A DNA stretch of 64,000 nucleotides from Croceifilum oryzae (GTDB lineage: Bacteria; Bacillota; Bacilli; Thermoactinomycetales; Thermoactinomycetaceae). Shown one piece after another: positions 1-8,799 of the stretch. Each line of letters begins with the position of its first letter. Positions within the stretch are counted from its first letter, which is position 1. The DNA is taken from the NCBI RefSeq assembly GCF_030814315.1, contig NZ_JAUSUV010000012.1:23643-87642 (forward strand). The letters run 5' to 3'. The notes under the pieces were generated by a model. The model saw only the letters and a program-made list of their open reading frames with translations. It had not been told where the DNA came from and searched no databases. The translations under genes and the position numbers were made by a program.

Positions 1-258
1 TCCAACACCCCTTTCTGGTTGCTAAAAGTTTTGCGATCAGCTGACATCTATCTCCGTACTGAGAAGATTCCATTACAGGCAACCGAAGTGGTATTAACCT
101 CTCTCAAACATTTAACAGGCGTGAGTCTAGAAGATACGGATCAAAACTATTTACCTGAGGTAACCACCCTTTTAATCACCGAGATTCACAAGCTCCCTAC
201 TATTATCTCACCAGAAGATTATCAACAAGTACAATCAATCACCTCCATAGCACCATAA
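1..258 (+). CDS. C-terminal end of an unrecognised protein (5' end outside window)
   Basis: The frame is open from base 1, so this is the last 85 codons of a longer gene whose start lies outside the window. The visible tail begins SNTPFWLLKVLRSAD and ends in TSITSIAP. It is mostly amphipathic helix with several acidic residues. I do not recognise a family. A strong bidirectional hairpin follows immediately, which fits a genuine gene end. A TTG at position 19 could be mistaken for a start, but it has no ribosome site. Confidence 0.55.
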   Translation, partial: SNTPFWLLKVLRSADIYLRTEKIPLQATEVVLTSLKHLTGVSLEDTDQNYLPEVTTLLITEIHKLPTIISPEDYQQVQSITSIAP

Positions 259-293
259 AAAACCCCTTCGCATGTGATTTGCGAAGGGGTTTT
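259..293. terminator. Bidirectional rho-independent terminator
   Basis: A 14-bp perfect stem (AAAACCCCTTCGCA pairing with TGCGAAGGGGTTTT) with a 7-nt loop and A/T tracts on both sides. It lies between the convergent partial gene and the Bax-inhibitor-1 gene and can serve both. Confidence 0.85.
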
Positions 294-313
294 CGTTTAG
301 AGCAACGATCGAA

Positions 314-1015
314 TTAGTCGTCGCTTCCGAGAATATTAAGCAAATGCCAGAAAATCATGACAAAATCCATATACAACATTAATGCACCGTAAATCGCAAT
401 TTTGGTTGCACCTTCTTCACCAAACTGTGATGAGTACGCACCCATCTCTTTGATCTTTTGCATATCATATGCAGTTAGTCCACAGAAAATCAAAACAGCG
501 ACATAAGAGATAATGAGACCCATTGCTCCACTCTTGATAAACAAGATGTTTGCGAAAGTAGCGATAATAATTCCAATCAACAACATGAACAATAAAGAAC
601 CTAGTTTGGTCAGGTCTTTTTTGGTTACAGCACCAAAAATGGCAAAGACTCCAAACATAGCTGCTGCAATTCCGAATGCAGATGCAATCGTGCTAACTTC
701 AAATCGTGACATAAAAGCCGCGATTGTTAAACCATTAAGCGCTGCATAGAGAAAGAAACAGAAGGAAGCAGCCGTAGCAGACATTTTTCCAATTCGTTTA
801 GATAAAAAGATAACCGTAATAATCTCAGCCGCAACAACCGCATAAAAAATAATCGGTGTTCTGAGCATCGTAATGGCATCACTATTTTGCAGTAATACAC
901 CTGCGATAATGGCAGTCATCAATAAACCAGCAAACATCCATCCAAAAACAGCTGGCATCATACGTTGTGTAAATCGTTGTGAACTTGTCACATTATTTGA
1001 GAAACCTTGATTCAC
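314..1015 (-). CDS. Bax inhibitor-1 / YccA family membrane protein
   Basis: A 233-residue integral membrane protein with about seven hydrophobic helices, the usual length and layout of the Bax inhibitor-1 (UPF0005, YetJ/YccA) family. Bacterial members such as YetJ are pH-dependent calcium leak channels, and others modulate FtsH; which applies here cannot be read from the sequence. The C-terminal part has the family pattern (LTAYDMQKIKE, then a helix with LYMDFVMIFWHLLNILG). The start is a GTG preceded by GGGAGG at good spacing. It appears to be transcribed alone and ends at the terminator shared with the left-hand gene. Confidence 0.85.
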   Translation of the reverse strand: MNQGFSNNVTSSQRFTQRMMPAVFGWMFAGLLMTAIIAGVLLQNSDAITMLRTPIIFYAVVAAEIITVIFLSKRIGKMSATAASFCFFLYAALNGLTIAAFMSRFEVSTIASAFGIAAAMFGVFAIFGAVTKKDLTKLGSLLFMLLIGIIIATFANILFIKSGAMGLIISYVAVLIFCGLTAYDMQKIKEMGAYSSQFGEEGATKIAIYGALMLYMDFVMIFWHLLNILGSDD

Positions 1016-1093
1016 AGAGTAATCCTCCCTATAATCATTTAAATTTAGTATATTCTTAGATGTTTTCTAGAGCAATAGGTTTGTTAACAAAAT

Positions 1094-1993
1094 TTACTTA
1101 TTTGGTACAATCTCCACATTCCCTAGTTGTTCCATCACTTGAATGAGAGCATGCGAACCGTCTGGATTCCCACCATGTGCTTGCAACGAGCGAAGTAACT
1201 GTTGTACAAGAGCCGTACCCATCAGTGGAAGTTGCATCTGCTCTGCTTCTTGAAGGACAATCCGTAGGTCCTTTTGGATAAACTCTACCGAAAAGCCTGG
1301 ATCTAAATCTCCTTGGATGATACGAGGGGCGTAGTTTGCTAAAGCCCAAGAACCACCTGCTCCTTGTGTTGTAACCTCAATCATTTTCTCCACATCTACC
1401 CCTGCTTTTTTGGCATAGCTAAGTGCCTCTACCACAGCAAGCAAATTTAGGCCACATAGAATTTGGTTACAAGCCTTCACAGTTTGTCCCGCGCCAACCT
1501 CTCCACAATGAACAATTCGTTGCCCCATTGCTTCCAGAATAGACCTAACCTTATCAAGAACCTTCGCCTCTCCCCCAACCATAATGGAGAGAGTACCGTT
1601 TTGCGCTCCGATGTCTCCGCCGCTTACGGGTGCATCTAAGTAATCAATCCCCAATGCTTTAGCCTGCGATGCTAATTCACGCTCCGCTTCAGCAGCAATG
1701 GTACTCATATCGATTACTACTACCCCATTCCCAGCACCTTGAAACACACCTTCTTCACCTGTTAATACAGCCTTTACATCAGGTGTATCTCCCACAATCG
1801 TGATAACCACATCACTTTGTTCTGCCACTTGCTTAGGGGAATCAGCAAGCTTTGCACCCCATGCTGTTGCTTCTTCCATCTTCGAGCGAGTACGATTCCA
1901 AACCGTAACCGGGAAGCCAGCTTGATGAATATTGCGTGCCATCGCACGCCCCATAATTCCAAGACCTACAAAACCTACTCGCAACTTACTCAT
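1094..1993 (-). CDS. NAD(P)-dependent 3-hydroxyisobutyrate dehydrogenase family oxidoreductase
   Basis: A 299-residue beta-hydroxyacid dehydrogenase. The N-terminus carries the dinucleotide-binding motif GFVGLGIMG (residues 7-15) followed by the family substrate motif DAPVSGG (about 120-126) and a catalytic-lysine region VKACNQ (about 172-177). The family includes 3-hydroxyisobutyrate, tartronate-semialdehyde and gamma-hydroxybutyrate/glyoxylate reductases; the substrate cannot be decided here. The ATG has an AGGAGG site. It lies 18 bp downstream of the thioredoxin-fold gene on the same strand, so the two are probably one operon. Confidence 0.85.
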   Translation of the reverse strand: MSKLRVGFVGLGIMGRAMARNIHQAGFPVTVWNRTRSKMEEATAWGAKLADSPKQVAEQSDVVITIVGDTPDVKAVLTGEEGVFQGAGNGVVVIDMSTIAAEAERELASQAKALGIDYLDAPVSGGDIGAQNGTLSIMVGGEAKVLDKVRSILEAMGQRIVHCGEVGAGQTVKACNQILCGLNLLAVVEALSYAKKAGVDVEKMIEVTTQGAGGSWALANYAPRIIQGDLDPGFSVEFIQKDLRIVLQEAEQMQLPLMGTALVQQLLRSLQAHGGNPDGSHALIQVMEQLGNVEIVPNK

Positions 1994-2011
1994 ATTACGT
2001 CCTCCTATGAT

Positions 2012-2575
2012 TTATGCATTTAGTTTAGATAAACACGCTTGTACACTATTTTTAACAGACAACCACAAATCTTCATCCGTTACCAAACGTGCGCGAAATT
2101 GCCGATACACCTCTGCCTGTTTAGTAGCAAACGTAGGATCTTCTTTTTCAGGGAGACTAGCTCGAAGGTCTGTGATAACAGCTTGAACCTCGTCCGCTCT
2201 TGGACCCCAGACCGCTTTCTCATTCCCCTCTTGGTCAATCCAAATAAAAATCGGAATGGCTCGAGCGGTTCCATTCGTTAAATATTGGTCCATCAATTCT
2301 AAATTCTCATCTCGATTGAGCAGACGGAGCGGAGACTGACATGATTCAGCGATATGCTCTATGATAGGAACGTTAAGCATAGCATCCCCACACCAGTCTG
2401 CCGTCAAACCAATCACACGTAGCTTTTGGTCCGCCAGCTTCAAAAAAAAGTCCTTATCTTCACTAGTTAATGAAAACCCTTGATAAACAGTGAGGAGGCC
2501 TGCTTTATTTGCTTTCATGGCTGCCACATATTCCTCGAAAGATATCCCTTTTTCAAACCAAGACTGTAATGACAT
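2012..2575 (-). CDS. Thioredoxin-family protein with WCGD in place of CxxC
   Basis: A 187-residue cytoplasmic thioredoxin-fold protein. The segment IGLTADWCGDAMLNVPII (around residue 55-72) sits where thioredoxins have WCGPC, so only one cysteine is kept and an ordinary disulfide-reductase activity is doubtful. The C-terminal half resembles the Thioredoxin_9 group of Bacillota. I place the start at 2575: AGAGGT lies 7 nt upstream of MSLQSWF, while an earlier in-frame start has no ribosome site. It is the first gene of a likely two-gene operon with the oxidoreductase. Confidence 0.7.
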   Translation of the reverse strand: MSLQSWFEKGISFEEYVAAMKANKAGLLTVYQGFSLTSEDKDFFLKLADQKLRVIGLTADWCGDAMLNVPIIEHIAESCQSPLRLLNRDENLELMDQYLTNGTARAIPIFIWIDQEGNEKAVWGPRADEVQAVITDLRASLPEKEDPTFATKQAEVYRQFRARLVTDEDLWLSVKNSVQACLSKLNA

Positions 2576-2709
2576 ATGATTTACCTCTGCTTCTTTTTTG
2601 ACATACAAATATGATTGGAGAATAAACTTATTTTATCAATTTCTGCACACTTGGATCTCTCTTGACATAGGTATAAGCACCAAGAATTTTCTCAAGGGAG
2701 GATGAACCT

Positions 2710-2868
2710 GTGCCAAAATGGCTGACTAAACAGCTGATGAATGCTTTTAGGCAACATGACCGCAAACAAATTCTCTTTTTGAATAAATGCTGGTTTAGCT
2801 ATACAAAGAAGGAGAAGGAAAAAGATAAAAAGCCATCCTCACAGACACAACTGGGCAAAGATATTTAG
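2710..2868 (+). CDS. cmpA: CmpA-like cortex morphogenetic protein
   Basis: A 52-residue ORF too short for standard gene lists, starting GTG behind AGGGAGG. Its N-terminal 37 residues (PKWLTKQLMNAF..., ILFLNKCWFSYTKK) match the pattern of Bacillus subtilis CmpA: WL-KQ-AF near the start, then a LN-CWF-Y block. CmpA helps the ClpXP adaptor pathway degrade SpoIVA in cells that fail spore-coat quality control. In B. subtilis cmpA lies beside tex, as here. The lysine-rich tail (KEKEKDKKPSSQTQLGKDI) makes it about 15 residues longer than the B. subtilis protein. A hairpin overlaps its stop codon. Confidence 0.8.
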   Translation: MPKWLTKQLMNAFRQHDRKQILFLNKCWFSYTKKEKEKDKKPSSQTQLGKDI

Positions 2869-2891
2869 AAACATCTGCCCAGTTGGTTTTC
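2848..2891 (+). terminator. Terminator overlapping the cmpA stop codon
   Basis: CAACTGGGCA pairs with TGCCCAGTTG over an 18-nt loop, followed by GTTTTCTT. The cmpA stop codon lies in the loop. It separates cmpA from the convergent tex gene. Confidence 0.7.
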
Positions 2892-2898
2892 TTCGTAT

Positions 2899-5043
2899 TT
2901 AACCCACCTGTTTCGGCAAGGCTGATTCCACCATCGTAAGACCTACCCGCTCACGATCCTGATCAATCTGCAACACCCATACATCTACAATATCCCCCAC
3001 TGTCACAACATCCATTGGGTTTCGTACAAAGCGATCGCTTAGTTTTGAAACGTGGACAAGCCCATCATTTTTTAAGCCAATATCCACGAAAGCTCCAAAG
3101 TCCACTACATTGCGAACTGTTCCTTGCAATTTCATGCCGATCTGAAGATCTTCTACTTTCAGTACATCTGAACGAAGAAGGGGTGTAGGCATCTCATCAC
3201 GAGGGTCCCGACCTGGTCGCATGAGGGCTTCTAAGATATCCTGAAGCGTTGGTACTCCGCAATCTAGTTCCCCTGCCATCGTTTCTACATCAACCGCACT
3301 TAACCTCTGCTTGACATGATCGGAACCAATCTCCACAGGTTCTATCTGTAGTTTCGACAACAAGGCTTCGGTAATATGATAAGACTCCGGATGAATTGGT
3401 GTTTTATCAAGAGGATTCCCACCATCGGTCACGCGTAAAAAACCAATACATTGTTCATATGTTTTCGCACCTAAGCGCGGAACAGACTGTAAATCTCGTC
3501 TCGAAGAAAAACGACCTAATTCCTCACGCTTTTTAACAATATTTTTCGCTACCGCTCCACTCACACCCGATACATATTGAAGGAGGGAAGCGGAAGCAGT
3601 ATTCACATTTACGCCTACATAGTTTACTGCTGATTCGACTACATGAGTCAGGCTTTCCGTAAGCTGCTTTTGAGATACATCATGTTGATATTGACCTACT
3701 CCTACCGATTTCGGATCAATTTTCACCAACTCTGCCAATGGATCTTGAACACGACGAGCAATGGAAACGGCCGAACGACGAGCGGCATCCAGATCTGGGA
3801 ATTCGTCTTTTGCAACTTTGGAGGCTGAATAGACACTAGCACCCGCCTCATTCACAATCAAGTAGTACAGTTTTTGTTTTACTTCTTTTAGCACATCTAC
3901 AATAAACTGCTCCGTCTCCCGAGAAGCAGTACCATTTCCAATCGCAATCATATTAATCTGGTATTTCTTGATTAAAGCTAAAACGGCTTTCTTCGCTCCT
4001 TCTAGATCGTTATGGGGAGCCGTTGGATAGATCACGTCAATATGTAGTACTTTCCCCGTCTCGTCAATAACCGCTAGCTTACAACCGGTTCGAAATGCTG
4101 GGTCCACTCCTAGTACGATCTTTCCTGCAATTGGCGGCTGAAGTAACAAGTGGCGTAAATTCTCGGAAAAAATGTGAATCGCTTGCTCTTCCGCTTGTTC
4201 GGTCATCCTCGCATGAGCTTCACGCTCAATCGAAGGGGCAATCAAACGCTTATATGCATCTTGAACGACTGCCTCTAGGTACGTATGAATAGGGATAGAG
4301 AACCACTTTCGTAGATGAGCAAAAATCCACTCCTCTTCCACTGAAATTTTTACTTTTAAAAACTCCTCCCTCTCACCCCGATTCACAGCTAGAATACGGT
4401 GGGAAGGCATACTGCGTACAGGCTCTGTATACTCATAGTACATCTCATAAACCGAGCGAGCTTCTGAATCCTTCCCTTTAGAGGTAAGCACTCCGTGGTT
4501 CCAGGTATACTCCCGAACCCACTTACGAATCTCAGCATCCTCTGAAAGTTCTTCTGCTAAGATATCCATTGCCCCTTGAATCGCTTCATCAGCGGACTCT
4601 ATTCCCTGCTCTGGATTTACAAATGTTATTGCTTCTTGCTCTATTTTATGTAGATCCCTAGTCGATGCCAAAATCCGTGTTAACGGCTCTAAACCACGCT
4701 CTCTTGCCACCGATGCACGTGTTTTACGCTTCGGTCTGTAGGGTAGATATAAGTCTTCTAACTCTTGTAGCTTGGTAACAGTTTCAATCTTAGCTTGTAA
4801 TTCTTCCGTTAACTTTCCTTGTTCTTCAATCGTCCGTAAAATCTCTTTACGTCGTTGATTCATCTGGGTTAGATAGCGAAAACGCTCCTCTACAGCACGA
4901 ATTAACTCCTCATCTAAGCTTCCTGTCATCTCTTTTCGATAACGAGCAATAAATGGAACGGTATTCCCCTCTTCTAGCAATCCTACCGTTACCTTTACTT
5001 GATGAGACTCAATCTCTAACTCTGTCGCAATCTGCTTCCACAT
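2899..5043 (-). CDS. tex: Tex family S1-domain RNA-binding protein
   Basis: A 714-residue protein with the full Tex layout: N-terminal helical region with GNTVPFIARYRKEMTG, a YqgF/RNase-H-like domain beginning near VLGVDPAFRTGCKLAVID, helix-hairpin-helix repeats (VNVNTASASLLQYVSG), and a C-terminal S1 domain (GTVRNVVDFGAFVDIGLKNDG). Tex binds nucleic acid and is involved in transcription and ribosome-linked processes. The frame stays open to an ATG at 5115, but that ATG lies in the T-tract of the sigB terminator and has no ribosome site. Starting at 5043 (MWKQIATEL) gives the normal Tex length; a GTG at 5067 is also possible. Confidence 0.9.
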   Translation of the reverse strand: MWKQIATELEIESHQVKVTVGLLEEGNTVPFIARYRKEMTGSLDEELIRAVEERFRYLTQMNQRRKEILRTIEEQGKLTEELQAKIETVTKLQELEDLYLPYRPKRKTRASVARERGLEPLTRILASTRDLHKIEQEAITFVNPEQGIESADEAIQGAMDILAEELSEDAEIRKWVREYTWNHGVLTSKGKDSEARSVYEMYYEYTEPVRSMPSHRILAVNRGEREEFLKVKISVEEEWIFAHLRKWFSIPIHTYLEAVVQDAYKRLIAPSIEREAHARMTEQAEEQAIHIFSENLRHLLLQPPIAGKIVLGVDPAFRTGCKLAVIDETGKVLHIDVIYPTAPHNDLEGAKKAVLALIKKYQINMIAIGNGTASRETEQFIVDVLKEVKQKLYYLIVNEAGASVYSASKVAKDEFPDLDAARRSAVSIARRVQDPLAELVKIDPKSVGVGQYQHDVSQKQLTESLTHVVESAVNYVGVNVNTASASLLQYVSGVSGAVAKNIVKKREELGRFSSRRDLQSVPRLGAKTYEQCIGFLRVTDGGNPLDKTPIHPESYHITEALLSKLQIEPVEIGSDHVKQRLSAVDVETMAGELDCGVPTLQDILEALMRPGRDPRDEMPTPLLRSDVLKVEDLQIGMKLQGTVRNVVDFGAFVDIGLKNDGLVHVSKLSDRFVRNPMDVVTVGDIVDVWVLQIDQDRERVGLTMVESALPKQVG

Positions 5044-5116
5044 CTGAACCTGATCCAAACAACACACCACACTTTCTTCTGCTATAAAAATTTTGGAATA
5101 TAGACATTTTACCATA

Positions 5117-5162
5117 AGAAAAACACACAGAATATTCCATTCAAATAGAATACTGTGTGCTT
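5117..5162 (-). terminator. Terminator of the sigB operon
   Basis: Read on the minus strand, GCACACAGTATTC pairs with GAATATTCTGTGTG (one bulge) and is followed by a TTTTTCTT tract, directly downstream of the sigB stop codon. Confidence 0.75.
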
Positions 5163-5169
5163 TTAAATT

Positions 5170-5955
5170 CTACATTACTTCAGAAGGTTCCATACGAATA
5201 GCTTGTCGTAATTTCGTAAGAGCCCGGCGTTGTAATCGCGAAACATGCATTTGGGAAATTCCTAGCTGATCCCCAACCTGTTTCTGACTCAAGTTTTCAA
5301 AGAAAGTGAGTTGCAAAATTTCCTTTTCACGCTCGTTTAAAACGTGGAATGCCTTTTGTAACAACATCTTCTGATCAACCTGATCATAACCCCGGTCTTC
5401 ATTTCCGACTAAGTCAAGCAATGTCACTTGGCTACCGTCCGAACTAGCTTCAATCGGACTATCGACAGAAACCGCCTGGTAACTCCGTCCCATCTCCATC
5501 GTTTCGAGCACTTCTTCTGGAGTAACATCCAAATAATCCGCAATCTCCGACACTTGTGGAGAGCGCTGGAATTTTGTCGTCAACTCTTCGACAGCTCGTT
5601 TGATTCGTGGACCTAATTCCTTGATTCGACGCGGAACATGAACACTCCAAGTCTTATCACGAATATGCCTCTTAATTTCCCCCACGATGGTAGGAACGGC
5701 AAACCCTTCAAAACTACGTCCAAAGTCAGGATCAAACCGCTTCAAGGCAGCAAGCAAACCAATCATCCCTACTTGCGCTAGATCCTCAAATGGTTCCATC
5801 CCTCTAGAAAATTTATATGCCAATGTGTCAACTAAACTTTTATAGTGCCCAACTAAACGTTCCTGTGCTTCAGAATCCCCATTCTGCTGATACCGCTCAA
5901 TTAAAGATTTTATCGTTTCGTCATCGAGTGGGGTAGGACGCGGGCGACTCGACAT
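5170..5955 (-). CDS. sigB: RNA polymerase sigma-B factor (general stress)
   Basis: A 261-residue sigma-70 family group 3 factor of the SigB/SigF/SigG type. Region 2 contains EDLAQVGMIGLLAALKRFDP and FAVPTIVGEIKRHIRDKTW; region 3 has VPRRIKELGPRIKRAVEEL; region 4 has the HTH QKQVGDQLGISQMHVSRLQRR. It closely follows B. subtilis SigB in length and sequence. I choose the ATG at 5955, which has GAGGTGGG 5 nt upstream; an ATG at 5970 would include that ribosome site. It overlaps the end of rsbW by 35 bp, so translation is probably coupled to its anti-sigma factor. Confidence 0.93.
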   Translation of the reverse strand: MSSRPRPTPLDDETIKSLIERYQQNGDSEAQERLVGHYKSLVDTLAYKFSRGMEPFEDLAQVGMIGLLAALKRFDPDFGRSFEGFAVPTIVGEIKRHIRDKTWSVHVPRRIKELGPRIKRAVEELTTKFQRSPQVSEIADYLDVTPEEVLETMEMGRSYQAVSVDSPIEASSDGSQVTLLDLVGNEDRGYDQVDQKMLLQKAFHVLNEREKEILQLTFFENLSQKQVGDQLGISQMHVSRLQRRALTKLRQAIRMEPSEVM

Positions 5956-6406
5956 GAGAACCCACCTCATTTTTTCGAATGTATTTGGTCATACGTACAG
6001 TAACGCCATCATCGCCATCAATGTCAACTTGATCCATCAGACTACGCATTAGATATAACCCGAGTCCGCGTTCACGTACTAAGCTCATTGATATCTCAAA
6101 TTGAATAGGACCTGTACGAGATTCTACTTCACTGGCATCAAAGCTATGACCTTGGTCTACTACTTCTATTTCTAACCGATTTTCAAATATGTTACAGGAT
6201 AACCCAATCTCACCGTTTTCACCAGAGTAGGCATGTTCGACAGAGTTGGTACAAGCCTCCGACACAGCGAGTTTTAGATCTTCAATATCGTCATAAGAAA
6301 AACCCATCCGATTGGCTATTCCCGAAACAGCCAATCGAGCAATTGCCACGTAATCTGGCTTCGCTGGAATCGTCAAGTTTACCAAATCTAACGGCTGCTC
6401 CCTCAT
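5921..6406 (-). CDS. rsbW: Anti-sigma-B factor, serine kinase RsbW
   Basis: A 161-residue GHKL-type kinase. The N-box EACTNSVEHAY (about residues 50-60), the G1-like DQGHSFD and the G2-like ERGLGLYLMRSLMD are all present. RsbW holds SigB inactive, and phosphorylates RsbV on serine to prevent RsbV from releasing SigB. Its ATG overlaps the rsbV stop by 4 bp and its own end overlaps sigB, the standard operon arrangement. Confidence 0.93.
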   Translation of the reverse strand: MREQPLDLVNLTIPAKPDYVAIARLAVSGIANRMGFSYDDIEDLKLAVSEACTNSVEHAYSGENGEIGLSCNIFENRLEIEVVDQGHSFDASEVESRTGPIQFEISMSLVRERGLGLYLMRSLMDQVDIDGDDGVTVRMTKYIRKNEVGSHVESPASYPTR

Positions 6407-6738
6407 GATTTCCCATCCTCCTGGTTATCTGGTCCAAATTCCATAATTTCTTGAAGCCCAGTAATACGAAACAGGCGCGCGAGTCGGGAATTCATTCCAG
6501 AGATGATCAATTTCCCACCTGAAGATTTTTGCGCTTTGTATGCACCGATTAGTACACCTAACCCTGTGCTGTCAATGTAATCGACTCCAGCTAGATCGAG
6601 ATGAATGTGACTACCTCCCTGACAAAGAGTCAGTAGTTTTTCGCGTAGTTGAGGAGCTGTGTACACATCTATCTCTCCAAATACTGCTAAATCAATTGTA
6701 TGTTCACGTTCACTGTGCTCACGGATTGTTATATTCAT
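6403..6738 (-). CDS. rsbV: Anti-sigma factor antagonist RsbV (STAS domain)
   Basis: A 111-residue STAS protein. The phosphorylation site lies in the conserved YIDSTGLGVL block (serine 57 counted from the chosen start). Unphosphorylated RsbV binds RsbW and frees SigB. I choose the ATG at 6738 because GGAGG lies 8 nt upstream; an upstream in-frame TTG would include that ribosome site. It follows the phosphatase gene by about 30 bp and overlaps rsbW. Confidence 0.92.
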   Translation of the reverse strand: MNITIREHSEREHTIDLAVFGEIDVYTAPQLREKLLTLCQGGSHIHLDLAGVDYIDSTGLGVLIGAYKAQKSSGGKLIISGMNSRLARLFRITGLQEIMEFGPDNQEDGKS

Positions 6739-6767
6739 AGACTCAACCTCCAAACCATGCTTTGAAT

Positions 6768-7784
6768 TTACAATTTGTTTTTGCCCTCTCGTTTGATGAC
6801 CATAATCGTCTGATCATCTAACATTTGATAACCTGAAAGCTCATAAATACGTTTATATACTTTCTCCGCAATCTCTTGGGCAGGCAGATGAAGATATTTT
6901 TTAGCTAGCTCACAGAAATCAGAGCGCTCAATAAATTCTCCATCAAAGCGAGTTTCCGTTACTCCGTCGGTCAACAAGATAATGACATCACCTTCAGCCA
7001 AATGTAGCTGAAACTCGGGATACTCCACATGCGAAGTAACTCCTAGAACCAATCCTTGGGTGTCCATATCCTCAAATTGACCAGTATCTGCCCGATAGAT
7101 GAAGCCTGGTTCATGGCCTGCGGTAGCGTATCGGAATGAATGATTTAAAGAATCATATACCCCGTATACCATCGTGATAAACATGTTAGGCAAAATATTT
7201 CTTTCTACTACTGTGTTCAGTTCTTGTAAAATCTCAGATGGTTTTGGCTGGTAATAATCCATATCATCCATCGAGTACTTAATCATCGACATACAAAGTG
7301 CCGCAGGAATTCCTTTGCCAATGATATCCGCAATCGCAATCCCGAGTACTCCATCACCATACTGAACAAAGTTATAGTAATCTCCGCTCATTGTTTTAGA
7401 TGCATAGCTAGCAACTCCTAGATCGACACCTTCAAGAGGGGGTGGAGACTCGGGTAATAGCGTTCTTTGGAGATGTACAGCTACTTCAATTTCATCTTCT
7501 AATTCTTGGTGACGAGTAGCAATATTTTTATCAACTCGATATTGAACACCATAACCAACCATCACTTCTAATAGCAGGTCAAAAGATGTCTTTACATCTG
7601 AATGCAAATCTGGAATTAACTTCTTCAATGTTTCTATATAGTGGTTAAGCACCTCATCAGGCGGGATCTTTTGATCCATGATCCACTTATTTAGTTGTTG
7701 AACTCCATAAAGATTTTCTTCTTTCGGATCATGTAAATACGAAGCAAGGAGCCGTTCGAAATCTGTTTGTAATTTTTCTCTCAT
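6768..7784 (-). CDS. rsbU: PP2C-type serine phosphatase, RsbU-like
   Basis: A 338-residue protein with an N-terminal helical region (about 1-85) resembling the RsbU regulatory domain, a short coiled linker (IATRHQELEDEIEVAVHLQR), and a SpoIIE/PP2C phosphatase domain. Metal-binding signatures are MSGDYYN, ADIIGKGIPAALCMS, LLTDGVTE and DDQTIMVI. It should dephosphorylate RsbV-P and so activate SigB. In B. subtilis the N-domain is switched on by RsbT, but no rsbRST genes precede it here; upstream is the ndoA terminator. Its activator is therefore unknown from this window. Confidence 0.85.
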   Translation of the reverse strand: MREKLQTDFERLLASYLHDPKEENLYGVQQLNKWIMDQKIPPDEVLNHYIETLKKLIPDLHSDVKTSFDLLLEVMVGYGVQYRVDKNIATRHQELEDEIEVAVHLQRTLLPESPPPLEGVDLGVASYASKTMSGDYYNFVQYGDGVLGIAIADIIGKGIPAALCMSMIKYSMDDMDYYQPKPSEILQELNTVVERNILPNMFITMVYGVYDSLNHSFRYATAGHEPGFIYRADTGQFEDMDTQGLVLGVTSHVEYPEFQLHLAEGDVIILLTDGVTETRFDGEFIERSDFCELAKKYLHLPAQEIAEKVYKRIYELSGYQMLDDQTIMVIKREGKNKL

Positions 7785-7857
7785 AAATTTATCCCCTTGG
7801 ATCTGATCTCCTCATCGAAATGGTTCGTTTATAATATCATACACCAGAAATAGGCAT

Positions 7858-7892
7858 AAAAAAAGAGAACGTGCAAGATCAATGCCGTTCTC
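7858..7892 (-). terminator. Terminator downstream of ndoA
   Basis: On the minus strand GAGAACG pairs with CGTTCTC over 14 nt and is followed by seven T. It separates ndoAI-ndoA from rsbU, so the sigB operon needs its own promoter in 7785-7857. There I see an AT-rich TATTATAAA stretch but no convincing -35 box. Confidence 0.75.
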
Positions 7893-7934
7893 ATGCCATC
7901 ATCCCAAAGGAAAATCAGCCTAATCTATCAAAAT

Positions 7935-8285
7935 CTAGAAATCAATAACTCCTAAACTAATTTGCAGAGCTTCATTTACTCGATACATCATCTCATCATC
8001 TAAATGAGTAATCTTATCAGTAAGTCGCTGTTTATCAATCGTCCGTATCTGCTCAAGCAAAATAACGGAATCCCGATCAAATCCGTACACCTTTGCATCA
8101 ATTTCTACATGGGTAGGTAGTTTGGCCTTTTGGATTTGTGCAGTAATCGCGGCGACAATCACAGTGGGGCTAAATCGGTTACCGATATCGTTTTGTATGA
8201 CCAAAACAGGACGAACCCCTCCCTGTTCAGATCCGACCACAGGGGAAAGATCAGCAAAGTAGACATCGCCACGTTTTACTATCAA
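7935..8285 (-). CDS. ndoA: Type II toxin endoribonuclease EndoA/MazF
   Basis: A 116-residue PemK/MazF toxin. The N-terminus [13 protein letters not shown], the [12 protein letters not shown] block carrying the catalytic arginine (near residue 25), and the strand VIVAAITAQ with the catalytic threonine match B. subtilis EndoA, which cuts single-stranded RNA at UACAU. The antitoxin gene lies 5 bp upstream. The position next to alr and the SigB genes is conserved in Bacillales. Confidence 0.93.
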   Translation of the reverse strand: MIVKRGDVYFADLSPVVGSEQGGVRPVLVIQNDIGNRFSPTVIVAAITAQIQKAKLPTHVEIDAKVYGFDRDSVILLEQIRTIDKQRLTDKITHLDDEMMYRVNEALQISLGVIDF

Positions 8286-8290
8286 ACCGA

Positions 8291-8563
8291 CTACACCCCA
8301 CTAACTAATCGATCCAAAGTATCCTCAGCTTCTTCTTCTGCTTCAAAGGCTTCGTGCGAGATGTTTAAGTTAATCCGCGCCATCTCCATGTATCCCCTTT
8401 GCATCATCTCCCGAATAAGTCGCTTTTTCCGCTCTTGAAGATACAACTTCATCGCTTGCCGAATAAACTCACTGCGATTGGAGTTATCTCGTTCGACCAT
8501 TCCATCTACTTCTTGTAGAAGATTTTTGGGTAGGCTGATCATAATTCTCTTGGTACTAGACAA
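8291..8563 (-). CDS. ndoAI: Antitoxin EndoAI/MazE, ribbon-helix-helix
   Basis: A 90-residue antitoxin. The N-terminal part ([18 protein letters not shown], then [17 protein letters not shown]) is a ribbon-helix-helix DNA-binding domain. The C-terminal part (RRGYMEMA-like block and [19 protein letters not shown]) is the toxin-binding tail. I choose the TTG at 8563, which has GGGGGTG 6 nt upstream and gives a length close to the 93 residues of B. subtilis. A GTG at 8572 is the alternative. It probably autoregulates the pair. Confidence 0.88.
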   Translation of the reverse strand: MSSTKRIMISLPKNLLQEVDGMVERDNSNRSEFIRQAMKLYLQERKKRLIREMMQRGYMEMARINLNISHEAFEAEEEAEDTLDRLVSGV

Positions 8564-8799
8564 CTTGCGCACCCCCAACCAATCATCACCGTTAGCGATT
8601 CTCCCTATCAATACTATCATTATGTTGATTCTATTGCAAAATTATACTTTCTCTAAATACGCATGCAAAGTCGCATAAGAAAGTACTCCCTGACACACAG
8701 AGTAATTTATTCGCTTCATCCAAGAAAATTCCTGCCGCTTATAGAAGGTTTATGCTTAAAAAGTACCACAAACACCTCTTTTTTGAAACATACTGGTAA

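Noticed and set aside
513..749. 78-codon + strand frame
   Set aside because: Shadow of the Bax-inhibitor-1 gene on the opposite strand; no ribosome site.
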